Shown here: piece after piece, positions 1 to 10,163 of the stretch
Position numbering within the stretch: position 1 is the stretch's first letter
How the letters are laid out: the number at the start of each line of letters is the position of its first letter
Position numbers and translations under genes: made by a program
NCBI RefSeq assembly: GCF_008932245.1
Contig: NZ_CP034909.1
Span: 2,741,001 to 2,805,000, forward strand
Direction of reading: 5' to 3'
Origin: Sinorhizobium alkalisoli
Lineage (GTDB): Bacteria > Pseudomonadota > Alphaproteobacteria > Rhizobiales > Rhizobiaceae
DNA length: 64,000 bases
The notes under the pieces: model-generated
Seen by the model: only the letters and a program-made list of their open reading frames with translations
Database searches by the model: none
Told to the model about the DNA's origin: nothing

Positions 1-220
1 TTGGGCCCTGCAGGTCGGCAAGAATTCCGATCGGACGGCCGCAACGCACTTCGACGGCGCGAATCCGCGTGATCAACGTACGCATGACTTCGTGGCTGGC
101 ATGGCTCATGTTGATGCGGAACAGGTCAGCCCCCGCCTCGTGCAGTTTCTGAATTGTCTGCTCCTCGGCCGATGCCGGTCCGAGCGTGGCGAGAATTTTG
201 ACTTTTCTGTTCCGTCTCAT
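1..220 (-). CDS. pykA: Pyruvate kinase, N-terminal fragment (cut by window edge)
   Basis: Pyruvate kinase makes ATP and pyruvate from phosphoenolpyruvate in the cytosol. Only about 73 N-terminal residues are inside the window. They read MRRNRKVKILATLGPAS and continue with LFRINMSHASHE, which are the typical opening beta strand and the R-x-N-x-S-H substrate/K+ region of pyruvate kinase. The start ATG (218-220) overlaps by one base the TGA of the upstream DUF1036 gene (220-222), so the two are probably one translationally coupled transcript. The identification comes from these N-terminal motifs; the rest of the protein lies off the window. Confidence 0.93.
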   Translation of the reverse strand, partial: MRRNRKVKILATLGPASAEEQTIQKLHEAGADLFRINMSHASHEVMRTLITRIRAVEVRCGRPIGILADLQGP

Positions 221-696
221 CAATTCTGGCTTTCCTGCGTACCGGGCGTATCGGAAAGCTGAACCATCCAGCTTCCCTGCCGCCCTGTGTCGTATTCCTT
301 GAATCCCATGCGCTGGAAGCCGCGTGCATAGCAGTCCTCAACGCCGACGATCTTGAACTCGTTTTCCGCGACGCACATGTTGACGTCGCCCGTCCAGCGG
401 CCGCCCTTGGCCGCGTCTTCCGCGTAGAGATAGTAGTAGCGCGACTCTAGTTCGCCCTCGATCAGGGTGGCGCAGGTCGTTGCCGGCACCTGCCACCAAC
501 CCTCCGTTACCCAGCCTTCCTTCGCGCGATAGCCGATCGCCACTCCGACCAGGGTCTGAGTGCCGTTGCAGACGCGAAAGTCGGCCCGCGCCTCGCCAGC
601 AAACAGGAACGAACCGGAAATCGCCACGGAAAACAGGAGGACGGCTCCCAACGACATCGGCCCCGGTTTCACTTTGGATAAAGGATGTCTGAACAC
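220..696 (-). CDS. DUF1036 family secreted/membrane protein
   Basis: A 158-residue protein of the DUF1036 family, whose function is unknown. Residues 1-38 form a signal peptide or N-terminal membrane anchor: a basic start, a hydrophobic stretch SLGAVLLFSVAISGSFLF, then an A-x-A-like site before ADFRVCNGT. The exported part is rich in Trp and Tyr and has four cysteines (in RVCNGT, TTCAT, NMCVAE and EDCYAR), which could form two disulfides in the periplasm. It is followed with a one-base overlap by pyruvate kinase, an arrangement I recall as usual in rhizobia. Periplasmic location is inferred from the signal peptide only. Confidence 0.85.
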   Translation of the reverse strand: MFRHPLSKVKPGPMSLGAVLLFSVAISGSFLFAGEARADFRVCNGTQTLVGVAIGYRAKEGWVTEGWWQVPATTCATLIEGELESRYYYLYAEDAAKGGRWTGDVNMCVAENEFKIVGVEDCYARGFQRMGFKEYDTGRQGSWMVQLSDTPGTQESQN

Positions 697-891
697 GGCT
701 TCCTGCGGAACTCCGTTTTGATTTGCGTGGCACTTTCTTGCGACGGCCAGCCCTGAAAGTCAACGCAACTCTAATCGATTATATTTGCCCTTCATGTGAC
801 AGAAGGTGCCGAAACTTGCGTCTTTTTCTTGCGGAAGGCGAATTTGCGTGCGATCAGGTTGCGACGTTCGAAACTCCCAGCACAAAACGGC

Positions 892-1710
892 ATGCGGCAC
901 TACTCTCCCTACGAGATCATCAAGGGCAATCCGGCGCAAGGACTTGTGCTTCTGGCGGACCATGCGATGAACCGACTGCCGCCGGAATACGACCGGCTCG
1001 GTCTGCCTGAAAGCGCATTCGCGCGCCACATCGCCTATGATATCGGCATCGAGTCGCTGACACGGCAACTGTCGGCCGCGCTCGATTCACCAGCCGTTCT
1101 CGGCTGCTTTTCGCGACTCCTGATCGACCCCAATCGCGGTGAGGACGACCCGACACTGATCATGAGAATATCCGACGGCGCCATCGTCCCGGGCAACCAT
1201 CCGATCTCCACGGATGAGTGGCAGAGGCGGCTGGACCGCTTTCACCGCCCCTATCACCAGGCGGTATCGCAGACGATCGCCGAAGTCGCGGCGGCCGGCG
1301 CCCGGGCCCCGCTGGTCATTTCGCTGCACTCCTTCACACCCGCCTGGAAGGGCGTGGCGCGGCCGTGGCATGCGGCCGTGCTCTGGGACAATGACCCCCG
1401 CGCCGTCTTTCCGCTGATCGAGCGTCTCGAGGCTGCGGGCGATATCCTCGTCGGGAACAACGAGCCCTATGACGGCGCGCTCAGGGGCGATACGATGTAC
1501 CGGCACTGCATGGCGGCAGGCATCCCCCATGCGTTGATCGAGATACGGCAGGATCTGATTGCCGATGACACGGGCGTTGCCGCCTGGGCCGAACGCCTGG
1601 CGCCCATTCTCGCGGCGCTCAACGCCATGCCGGCGCTCCACGCCTATCAGCGCCACCCTTCGCGCACGGGCGCCTATCGCGACGGGGATGAAGAGGAGAA
1701 ACTACTATGA
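892..1710 (+). CDS. N-formylglutamate amidohydrolase family protein
   Basis: A 272-residue member of the N-formylglutamate amidohydrolase (HutG-like, PF05013) family, a zinc hydrolase of N-acyl amino acids. Family signs are LLADHAMNRLPPEYD near the start, the DPNRGEDDPTLI segment, VISLHSFTP (probable metal-binding His), and the C-terminal IEIRQDLIADDTGVAAWA. I chose ATG 892 because conservation appears to begin at MRHYSPYEIIKG; an in-frame extension to 796 adds a basic tail of 32 residues that looks non-coding. No histidine-utilisation genes are adjacent, so the substrate is open. The stop overlaps the next start (ATGA), coupling it to the DUF1244 gene. A paralogue lies at 38361-39260. Confidence 0.85.
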   Translation: MRHYSPYEIIKGNPAQGLVLLADHAMNRLPPEYDRLGLPESAFARHIAYDIGIESLTRQLSAALDSPAVLGCFSRLLIDPNRGEDDPTLIMRISDGAIVPGNHPISTDEWQRRLDRFHRPYHQAVSQTIAEVAAAGARAPLVISLHSFTPAWKGVARPWHAAVLWDNDPRAVFPLIERLEAAGDILVGNNEPYDGALRGDTMYRHCMAAGIPHALIEIRQDLIADDTGVAAWAERLAPILAALNAMPALHAYQRHPSRTGAYRDGDEEEKLL

Positions 1711-2012
1711 CCCAGCTCAGCGAGGAACAGCGCCTGGCGTTCGAAGCCGCCGCTTTCCGCCGGCTGGTCGAGCATTTGCGCAGGCGCAGCGACGTCCAGA
1801 ACATCGACCTGATGAATCTCGCCGGCTTCTGCCGCAATTGCCTTTCGAACTGGTATCGAGAGGCGGCCGAGACTTCCGGGATCGCGATGAGCAAGGAAGA
1901 ATCGCGCGAGATCATCTACGGCATGCCGTATGAGGAGTGGCGGTCGCGCCACCAGACGGATGCATCGGCCGAGCAGAAGACTGCCTTCGAGCGCAACCGG
2001 CCGAAGGAATAG
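1707..2012 (+). CDS. DUF1244 domain protein
   Basis: A 101-residue protein that is nearly all DUF1244, a small helical family found mainly in proteobacteria and of unknown function. The diagnostic run is LMNLAGFCRNCLSNWY with its C-R-N-C-L core, followed by MSKEESREIIYGMPYEEW. The start ATG overlaps the stop of the upstream amidohydrolase by four bases (ATGA), so the two proteins are probably made together and may act in one process. The two closely spaced cysteines could bind metal, but this is inference. The stop TAG directly abuts a repeat element. Confidence 0.9.
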   Translation: MTQLSEEQRLAFEAAAFRRLVEHLRRRSDVQNIDLMNLAGFCRNCLSNWYREAAETSGIAMSKEESREIIYGMPYEEWRSRHQTDASAEQKTAFERNRPKE

Positions 2013-2013
2013 G

Positions 2014-2114
2014 GAGTATTTTGCATCCAGGTGGGATCACCTGACGTCGCACAAATGCCACAAGAGCAAATAGAGAGATTGCGGCGCGCATGCGTTTGAG
2101 CGCATCCCGTTGTG
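2014..2114. repeat. Intergenic repeat, family R2 (degenerate copy)
   Basis: It begins two bases after the DUF1244 stop. It shares a long block with the copy at 13834-13936: the conserved core is TTTTGCA, then CAGGTG plus GATCACCTGACGTCGCAC, then ACAAATGC, and an end with GAGCGCATCC. CAGGTG(G)..TCACCTG forms a hairpin. The right terminal inverted repeat seen in the other copy is lost here. Confidence 0.7.
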
Positions 2115-2257
2115 GCTGTCAAAAGGCAGGCGGAATGTGGCGCCTGTGGCCAGCACGGCAGGAAATGCCGGCGCTGTTGCGCAATCGCCCTTGACCTCGG
2201 AGGCGGTTCGCGGCAGGTCACAGCACCTGCAAATTCATTCCCCAAAAGGAGACGACC

Positions 2258-2524
2258 ATGTCGGATGCTCAAGGCTTCGCACGCGATCAGCTTCGCGCTT
2301 TCATCGAACGGATCGAACGGCTGGAAGAGGAGAAGAAGACCATCGCGGATGACATCAAGGATGTCTATGGCGAAGCAAAGTCGATGGGCTTCGACACGAA
2401 GATCCTGCGTAAGGTGATCTCGATCCGCAAGCAGGACCAGGACGAGCGCCTGGAGCAGGAAGCGATCCTCGACACCTACCTGCAGGCACTGGGCATGATG
2501 CCCGTGGCCGAGGACGCGGCGTAA
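2258..2524 (+). CDS. gapR: GapR-like nucleoid-associated protein (DUF2312)
   Basis: An 88-residue DUF2312 protein. In Caulobacter the family member GapR binds AT-rich, overtwisted DNA ahead of replication and transcription forks and supports topoisomerase activity. Here the full domain is present: [21 protein letters not shown] (first long helix), [20 protein letters not shown], and a C-terminal helix ending TYLQALGM. Coiled-coil heptads and many basic residues fit a DNA-clamping oligomer. A good ribosome-binding site (AAAGGAG) precedes the ATG. The gene is monocistronic between repeats and ends at a strong terminator. Rhizobial genomes can carry more than one DUF2312 gene, so the symbol is by similarity. 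Confidence 0.85.
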   Translation: MSDAQGFARDQLRAFIERIERLEEEKKTIADDIKDVYGEAKSMGFDTKILRKVISIRKQDQDERLEQEAILDTYLQALGMMPVAEDAA

Positions 2525-2548
2525 GCCGATGCGGCAGCACGGGGTCTA

Positions 2549-2642
2549 CTGCATGTCTCCTTCTCGATTAGAGGACAAAGACATGCAGTGATTCAAAGCG
2601 CTGCAGCGACGTTTGCGCATCCGATAAGGCGGGCGGCGCTGG
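2549..2642. repeat. Mosaic palindromic repeat, family R1 (modules B+A)
   Basis: Module B is a hairpin with arms CTGCATGTC (2549-2557) and GACATGCAG (2580-2588). Module A' follows with GCTGCAGCGACGTTTGCGC and GGCGGCGCT. The same modules recur at 12157, 24150, 37168 and 39797. The structure resembles the rhizobial intergenic mosaic elements (RIME) described in the literature; the assignment is by structure only. Confidence 0.75.
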
Positions 2643-2680
2643 AGATGAACGCGGCACGCGCGCCGCTTCTCACAACACAA

Positions 2681-2715
2681 ACGAAAAAGTCCGCCGGTAT
2701 GGCGGACTTTTTCGT
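2681..2715. terminator. Bidirectional intrinsic terminator
   Basis: A perfect 15-bp stem: ACGAAAAAGTCCGCC (2681-2695), loop GGTAT, then the reverse complement ending in TTTTTCGT (2701-2715). It lies between convergent gapR (+) and the DUF882 gene (-) and can end transcription from both sides. Confidence 0.93.
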
Positions 2716-2729
2716 TTAGGTAAAGGGGT

Positions 2730-4532
2730 TCAATTGGTACTGAATCTCTTCACTTCCATGAAATTCACGGCATTGCCGGTGAAGCGGGCCGTGTCGACGG
2801 TGCCAGCATCGCTGGAGAAGCCGGCCGCATAGATGGTGGTGGGCGCGGCTCTGAGCGAGCTGCTGACGAATCGTGGAGCCTTGACCGGTTTCGACAGCGT
2901 GGCGAAACGGCTCGTCGACAGGGCCCACTCGGAAATGATCTTCTGCGTCAGCTTCGGCTCGGTGCGCACCGAGGATCGCGACGCGGCTGCCGCGTCCTGC
3001 TTCTTTGGCCGCGCGCCCTTCGACGGCGCATCCGACTGCGTATCGAAGGCACTGTCGAAAATCGCGGCCCTGCCGTTCGTTTCCAATTGCGGCGCATAGG
3101 CCGCCACCCGCAGCGGCGGAGTGTCGATCTGCTCGGCGGCAGCGTTCGGCGCGGCCAGCGCCACCTGCGTGCCGGTCTCTGTCGGCGCGTTCAGCGGCTC
3201 GGCTATCGACGCGAAAGCCGGACGATCAGCGGCAGTCGGGATTTCAACCTCGACCTCCGCAACGGCGGCAAGCGCAGCCTGGCCTGCCGGACGGGTGTCC
3301 GGCACCGGCACGAAGCCCAGTTCCGCAACCCCGCCATCGGCGGAAGCCAGGAGCGTTTCGCCGTCGGCAGCCGCGTTGGCCCGGTCGAGCATCTGCGGCA
3401 CAGGCACCGCAAGCGTACTCAGATCGGTGAATTCCGAACCCGGTGCCGGCGAAGTCTGCGGCATCACCGCCGCCAGCGCCTCCTGGGAGCTGTTCTTCTC
3501 CGGCGCGACGAGCGCGACGGTCACGCCGCTTTCCGCGGGCGCCTCCTTGAGGGCCGGACGTACACTCGGAACAGGCGCACTGAAATTCTGCTGTGCATCG
3601 GCGGAGGTCGCGACACCCGGCAAAGCGTCCTGACCTGCCGCACTCCGCACCGAGGCCGGAGCCGCCGTTTCGCCACCGGCGGCAATCGCCATCGGCTCTT
3701 CATCCTCGTCCCCGCCGCCAAACAGCATGGCAAGCAGATTGCGACGCTTGCCCGCGTCGCCCGCGCCCTTGGCACCGCCACCGGCCACTTCGATCGCCGA
3801 GGCTCCAACGCGACGCTTGTAATCGGCAACCGCCTGCTCATAGCCGGGAAGCGGCCTGCCGTCGGCAGGAATGTGCATGGTCTTGCCGTCCGGGAAGAGC
3901 CGCACCAGTTCGTTGCGCGTCATGCGCGGCCAGGCGCGCACCCCGCCGACATCCATATGCACGAAAGGCGAGCCCGAGGTCGGGTAATAGCCGACGCCGC
4001 CGACCTGGAATTTCATGCCGATTTCACGGAGAGTCTTCAGCTTGACGTCCGGCAGATAGAAGTCCATCGCCTTGCCGAGCATGTGCTGGCTCTTCTTGGC
4101 AACGCCCTTCGAGCGCGACCGGAGCATGGAGTTCGTTGCCGGCGAGCGATAGGCGGAGACGACATGGATATAATCGCGCGAACCGCTCCTCTGGTAGACT
4201 TCCCAGACGAGGTCGAGGAGGCGCGGGTCCATCCTAGTCGGCTCGTTTCGCCGCCAGTCACGCAAGAAACGGTTGACCTGCTCCAGGCCCCTCGAATCGT
4301 AGCGGCCATTGCGCTTGAAGGTAATCTGCGCCTTTTCCCCGGTGTGAATGAAGTACAGCCTCAACGTGCGAGTCTGGCCGGCAGCCTCGACGGGCGGCGC
4401 CATGCCGGGGGTCACGAGAGAGCAAGCCAAGGCGATGGAAGCAAGGAACTGCGGTGCCTTACGGGCCACCGCCGAGCAGAGTCTGCGCGCTAGGGAACCG
4501 GCTGGTTCCTCCAAACCGAACAAATTTGGCAT
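2730..4532 (-). CDS. DUF882 (YcbK-like, M15-type) envelope protein with long disordered tail
   Basis: A 600-residue exported protein. Residues 1-50 form a signal peptide (basic start, LASIALACSLVTPGMAP, VEAAG). Residues about 55-240 are DUF882, related to the VanY/M15 D,D-carboxypeptidase fold: YIHVVSAYRSPATNSML, KSQHMLGKAMDFYLPDV (His and Asp metal ligands) and SPFVHMDVGGVRAWPRM (second His pair region). This suggests a zinc peptidoglycan peptidase in the periplasm. Residues from about 250 to 590 are low-complexity, rich in Ala, Pro and Glu, and without recognisable fold. Family members are often about 180-500 residues, so the tail is unusually long. A separate promoter in 4533-4709 is likely. 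Confidence 0.85.
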   Translation of the reverse strand: MPNLFGLEEPAGSLARRLCSAVARKAPQFLASIALACSLVTPGMAPPVEAAGQTRTLRLYFIHTGEKAQITFKRNGRYDSRGLEQVNRFLRDWRRNEPTRMDPRLLDLVWEVYQRSGSRDYIHVVSAYRSPATNSMLRSRSKGVAKKSQHMLGKAMDFYLPDVKLKTLREIGMKFQVGGVGYYPTSGSPFVHMDVGGVRAWPRMTRNELVRLFPDGKTMHIPADGRPLPGYEQAVADYKRRVGASAIEVAGGGAKGAGDAGKRRNLLAMLFGGGDEDEEPMAIAAGGETAAPASVRSAAGQDALPGVATSADAQQNFSAPVPSVRPALKEAPAESGVTVALVAPEKNSSQEALAAVMPQTSPAPGSEFTDLSTLAVPVPQMLDRANAAADGETLLASADGGVAELGFVPVPDTRPAGQAALAAVAEVEVEIPTAADRPAFASIAEPLNAPTETGTQVALAAPNAAAEQIDTPPLRVAAYAPQLETNGRAAIFDSAFDTQSDAPSKGARPKKQDAAAASRSSVRTEPKLTQKIISEWALSTSRFATLSKPVKAPRFVSSSLRAAPTTIYAAGFSSDAGTVDTARFTGNAVNFMEVKRFSTN

Positions 4533-4709
4533 TCAATCCCCGTTCGACGGACAACCGTGCTTCGCTGTGTCCCATGACCGTCAATTAAGGTGACAGCATG
4601 GCAGATATGCCACAGTGGTCACCGTTCCTTATAGTATAGTGAACGGTTCCCTAACAAGGTCTAAACGGAGCGCCCAAGTTGCACGGCGAACGGCTGTGAA
4701 TACGTGGGA

Positions 4710-6242
<1,533 letters not shown>

Positions 6243-6472
6243 GAAAGCCTCCTGCTCTGGACACGCGGTACTCTTGGCCAACCTCATGTGCCAATTCATG
6301 CCACCATTCGTGCCACAAAGGGCTGAAGATCATGTTTTGGGAAATGCTTGCATTTTATCCATTGCGGGCGATAGCAATGGGCCCCATATCGCTTGCCTGC
6401 GGCACCTCTTCCCGGCCCGGTCCGAACTGGGGAAGGTTGCAGCAATTCAAAGTCCAAACGAGAGATACGCCA

Positions 6473-8341
6473 ATGACATTCGCCTCGCTCCTTTCCGCCG
6501 GCTCCGGCCGATCCCGAGTGCGCGCGCAAGCCGGGCAGGCGGCGGGCGGAGGCGCCGAACTCGGCGACCTGCCGAGCTGGCGGCTCGAGGACCTCTATGT
6601 TTCCGCGAATTCCGAGGAATTCCGTGCCGACCTCGCAAAGGCGGAAGCCGATGCGATCGCCTTCGAGACCAAATGGAAGGGCAAGCTCGCGGAAGCCGCC
6701 CGAAAGACCGGGGACGAGGGCATCGGCGCGGCGGTAAAGGAACTGGAAACGCTCGAGGAGTTGATGGGCCGCATCGCCTCCTTCGCGGGGCTGACCTATT
6801 TCTCCGACACGTCCAAACCGGCAAACGGCAAACTCTATGGCGACGTGCAGTCGAAGCTGACCGACATCTCGGCACATCTCCTGTTCTTTTCGCTGGAGCT
6901 CAACCGCGTCGAGGATGCCGCGATCGACGCCGCTCTCGAAACCGACAGCCTCGCTGCGCACTACAAGCCCTGGATCCTCGACCTGCGCAAGGACAAGCCC
7001 TACCAGCTCGACGACCGGCTGGAGCAGCTCTTCCTCGAGAAATCGATGACCGGCGCCGCTGCCTTCAACCGGCTATTCGACGAGACCGTCGCTTCCCTCA
7101 CCTTCACAGTCGACGGCGAGGCCCTGCCGCTCGAAATGACCCTGAACCTCCTGCAGGATCCATCTCCGGAGCAGCGCAGGAAAGCAGCCATGGCGCTTGC
7201 CGAAACCTTCAAGGCAAACATCCGCACCTTTGCGCTGATCACCAACACGCTCGCCAAGGACAAGGAAATCGCGGACCGCTGGCGCGGTTTCCAGGACATC
7301 GCCGACAGTCGCCACCTCGCCAACCGCGTCGAGCGCGAGGTGGTGGACGCACTTGCGGCAGCGGTTAAGGACGCCTATCCGCGTCTTTCCCATCGCTATT
7401 ATGCGATGAAGGCCAAATGGCTTGGCATGGAACAGATGGAGTTCTGGGACCGCAACGCCCCCCTCCCCGAAGCGCCGAACGCGGTAATTCCCTGGGACAC
7501 CGCCAAGGAAACGGTGCTTTCCGCTTATCATGGCTTCGCACCGGAGATGGCGGCGATCGCCCGGCGGTTCTTCGACGAGCATTGGATCGATGCGCCGGTG
7601 CGACCCGGAAAGGCGCCGGGCGCCTTTGCCCATCCGACGGTTCCCTCCGCGCATCCTTACGTTCTCGTCAACTACATGGGCAAGCCGCGGGACGTAATGA
7701 CGCTCGCTCACGAGCTTGGCCATGGCGTGCACCAAGTGCTGGCCGGCGCTCAAGGGGCGTTGATGGCCTCGACGCCGCTGACGCTTGCCGAGACTGCCTC
7801 CGTCTTCGGCGAGATGCTGACCTTCCGCGCGCTGCTCGACCGGACCAGGGACAAGCGCGAGCGCAAGGCCATGCTGGCGCAGAAGGTCGAGGACATGATC
7901 AACACGGTCGTGCGGCAGATCGCTTTTTATGACTTCGAGCGCAAGGTCCACACGACCCGCAAGAAAGGCGAACTGACCGCCGACGATCTGGGCGAACTCT
8001 GGCTGTCGGTGCAGGGCGAAAGCCTCGGTCCGGCGATCCGGCTGTCAGAGGGATATGAGACCTATTGGGCCTATATCCCCCACTTCATCCATTCGCCTTT
8101 CTATGTCTATGCCTACGCCTTCGGCGATTGCCTGGTGAACTCGCTCTATGCCGTCTACCAGAACGCCGAGAGCGGCTTTCAGGAGAAGTATTTCGACATG
8201 CTGAAGGCCGGAGGAACCAAGCATCACTCCGAGTTGCTGGCGCCATTCGGGCTCGATGCCACCGATCCGTCGTTCTGGGCACAGGGCCTGTCGATGATTG
8301 AAGGGCTGATCGACGAACTGGAGGCGCTTGATAGGGCGTGA
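6473..8341 (+). CDS. pepF: Oligoendopeptidase F (M3 family zinc peptidase)
   Basis: A 622-residue cytosolic metallopeptidase of family M3B that trims short peptides. The zinc motif HELGH is at residues 413-417 (MTLAHELGHGVHQVL), with the downstream Glu in TLAETASVFGEML as third ligand. The PepF N-terminal domain (LPSWRLEDLYVS, VKELETLEELMGRIASF) is complete and the length is normal. ATG 6473 is chosen because an upstream in-frame extension has no homology-like content. The gene shares its last four bases with the start of pabB (GTGA), so it probably heads a pepF-pabB-pabC operon. It is divergent from the response regulator, with a shared promoter region of about 230 bp. Confidence 0.92.
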   Translation: MTFASLLSAGSGRSRVRAQAGQAAGGGAELGDLPSWRLEDLYVSANSEEFRADLAKAEADAIAFETKWKGKLAEAARKTGDEGIGAAVKELETLEELMGRIASFAGLTYFSDTSKPANGKLYGDVQSKLTDISAHLLFFSLELNRVEDAAIDAALETDSLAAHYKPWILDLRKDKPYQLDDRLEQLFLEKSMTGAAAFNRLFDETVASLTFTVDGEALPLEMTLNLLQDPSPEQRRKAAMALAETFKANIRTFALITNTLAKDKEIADRWRGFQDIADSRHLANRVEREVVDALAAAVKDAYPRLSHRYYAMKAKWLGMEQMEFWDRNAPLPEAPNAVIPWDTAKETVLSAYHGFAPEMAAIARRFFDEHWIDAPVRPGKAPGAFAHPTVPSAHPYVLVNYMGKPRDVMTLAHELGHGVHQVLAGAQGALMASTPLTLAETASVFGEMLTFRALLDRTRDKRERKAMLAQKVEDMINTVVRQIAFYDFERKVHTTRKKGELTADDLGELWLSVQGESLGPAIRLSEGYETYWAYIPHFIHSPFYVYAYAFGDCLVNSLYAVYQNAESGFQEKYFDMLKAGGTKHHSELLAPFGLDATDPSFWAQGLSMIEGLIDELEALDRA

Positions 8342-9540
8342 CCGAGCCCATCCGGCAAGACCGACGACTGACTGCAACCCGTATGATCGAACACGCGCCC
8401 TTTGTCCTATTCCGGGATGACAGCGAAAACCTGACGACCGTCTTCGCCGAGCCGTCGCGCGTGATCACCGCGCGCACGCGGGCGGAGTTTCAGCGCGGCC
8501 TTGCCGAGCTCGATGCCGCCCACCACGCCGGGAAGTGGCTTGCCGGCTACATGGCCTATGAGGCGGGTCACCTCTTCGAGGAAAAGCTTGCGCTGTTTGC
8601 CGAGGAGAACCGCGAGACGCCGCTGATGTCCTTCGGCGTCTTCGACGCGCCGGCGGAAGACCATCCGCTCGCCACGCCGCTTCGGCGCACGGAGAACGAG
8701 CCGTTTCTCGCCGAGCCGCGTGCCGGTTGGAACCTGCCGGCCTACCGGCAGCGCTTCGAACGGCTGCACCAGCATCTGCGCCGGGGCGATTGCTACCAAG
8801 CGAACCTGACGATGCCGGTCTTCGCGCGCTGGTCCGGCGACCCGCTCGCCGCCTTCTGGTCGCTGATCGAGCGCCAGCCGGTGAAGTACGGCGCGTTTGT
8901 GGCGCTCGATGGGCCGCTGCTCTTGTCGCGCTCGCCCGAATTGTTCTTTCGTGTCGATGACGACGGCTGGATCGAGACGCATCCGATGAAAGGAACGGCG
9001 CCGCGCGGGTCTAACCCCGCTGAGGACGCAGCCATCATCCAGGCGATGCGGGACGACGAGAAGAGCCAGGCCGAGAACCGCATGATCGTCGACCTCCTGC
9101 GCAACGACATTTCCCGCGTCACCGAGGTCGGCTCGCTCGACGTGCCGAGACTTTTCGACATCGAGACCTACCCGACGGTTCACCAGATGGTGAGCCATGT
9201 GCGGGCGAAGCTTCTGCCCGGCATCGGCATCTCCGACATTTTCGCCGCGCTCTTCCCCTGCGGCTCCGTCACCGGCGCGCCGAAGATGCGGGCGATGGAG
9301 ATCCTTCATGCGCTGGAGGCCGGTCCCCGCGACGCCTATTGCGGCGCCATCGGCTTCGTCGCACCGAGCGGCATCATGCGCTTCAATGTAGCGATCCGCA
9401 CCATCTCGGTCTTTCCCGACGGCCGGGCAATCTTCAATGTCGGCGGCGGCATCGTCTTCGATTCCAAGGCCGAGGCGGAATATGACGAATGCCTGCTGAA
9501 GGCGCGCTTCGCCGTCGGCGATGCCGAGATCGCGCAATGA
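8338..9540 (+). CDS. pabB: Aminodeoxychorismate synthase component I
   Basis: A 400-residue chorismate-utilising enzyme that makes 4-amino-4-deoxychorismate for folate. Signs are HPMKGTAPRGSNPAED (the PabB Lys-Gly-Thr motif), NRMIVDLLRNDISRV, PTVHQMVSHV, CGSVTGAPKMRAMEIL and DAYCGAIGF. The start is GTG at 8338, overlapping the pepF stop; an internal ATG at 8383 lacks a ribosome-binding site. There is no fused or adjacent glutamine amidotransferase (PabA), so the partner is encoded elsewhere, perhaps TrpG. The stop overlaps the pabC start (ATGA). Confidence 0.92.
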   Translation: MTEPIRQDRRLTATRMIEHAPFVLFRDDSENLTTVFAEPSRVITARTRAEFQRGLAELDAAHHAGKWLAGYMAYEAGHLFEEKLALFAEENRETPLMSFGVFDAPAEDHPLATPLRRTENEPFLAEPRAGWNLPAYRQRFERLHQHLRRGDCYQANLTMPVFARWSGDPLAAFWSLIERQPVKYGAFVALDGPLLLSRSPELFFRVDDDGWIETHPMKGTAPRGSNPAEDAAIIQAMRDDEKSQAENRMIVDLLRNDISRVTEVGSLDVPRLFDIETYPTVHQMVSHVRAKLLPGIGISDIFAALFPCGSVTGAPKMRAMEILHALEAGPRDAYCGAIGFVAPSGIMRFNVAIRTISVFPDGRAIFNVGGGIVFDSKAEAEYDECLLKARFAVGDAEIAQ

Positions 9541-10163
9541 CGGATTTCTCGCTGATCGAGACGCTGCGCTACGACCCGGCAGCGGGATTGGCTCGCCTCC
9601 GGCTGCATCTGGCACGCTTGACGCGTTCCGCCCGGCGGCTGGGATTTGCCGGCGCGGCCACCGCCGGGGAGCGCCTGGACGAGGCCGTGCGGGGCGCCGA
9701 CCGGCCGCTCCGCGTCCGCCTCACGCTCAGCCGCGACGGCACCGTCGCGATTACGACCGCCCCCTTCACGCCGCTTGCCGACGATACGAGATGGCGGGCA
9801 CGGATCGCGTCCACGCGGCTCGATTCCAGCGACTGGCTCCTGCGGATGAAGACGACGCGGCGCGAGGTTTATGAGGCGGCGCGCGGCGAATTTTCCCCGG
9901 AAGAGGCAGACGAGGTCATCCTTCTCAACGAGAAGGGCGAGGTCTGCGAGGGCACAATCACCTCGGTTTTCCTCGATGACGGCAGCGGCGTGCTGAAGAC
10001 GCCGCCGATCGCCTGCGGCCTTCTCGCCGGTGTGCTTCGCACCGACCTCATCTGTGAGCGCCGTGCGCGCACCGCGCGCCTGCAACCGGCCGATCTTCAG
10101 CACGGCCGCCTCTTGCTCGGAAACTCGCTAAGAGGTCTGATCCGGGCGGAACTCGTGGTCTGA
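9537..10163 (+). CDS. pabC: Class IV aminotransferase, probable aminodeoxychorismate lyase
   Basis: A 208-residue PLP enzyme of fold type IV. The probable PLP Lys is in LLRMKTTRREVYEAAR, and the class signature is EVILLNEKGEVCEGTITSVF. Next to pabB, the likely reaction is cleavage of aminodeoxychorismate to 4-aminobenzoate and pyruvate. The protein is shorter than typical PabC (about 270 residues), as is usual for these rhizobial pabB-linked versions as far as I recall. The start ATG 9537 overlaps the pabB stop. Its 3' end overlaps the convergent diguanylate cyclase gene by 36 bp, which is unusual. The lyase role is inferred from context. Confidence 0.82.
   Translation: MTDFSLIETLRYDPAAGLARLRLHLARLTRSARRLGFAGAATAGERLDEAVRGADRPLRVRLTLSRDGTVAITTAPFTPLADDTRWRARIASTRLDSSDWLLRMKTTRREVYEAARGEFSPEEADEVILLNEKGEVCEGTITSVFLDDGSGVLKTPPIACGLLAGVLRTDLICERRARTARLQPADLQHGRLLLGNSLRGLIRAELVV

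Noticed and set aside
3087..4493. A 468-codon plus-strand frame
   Set aside because: Antisense to the DUF882 gene; Arg-rich, no family motif.
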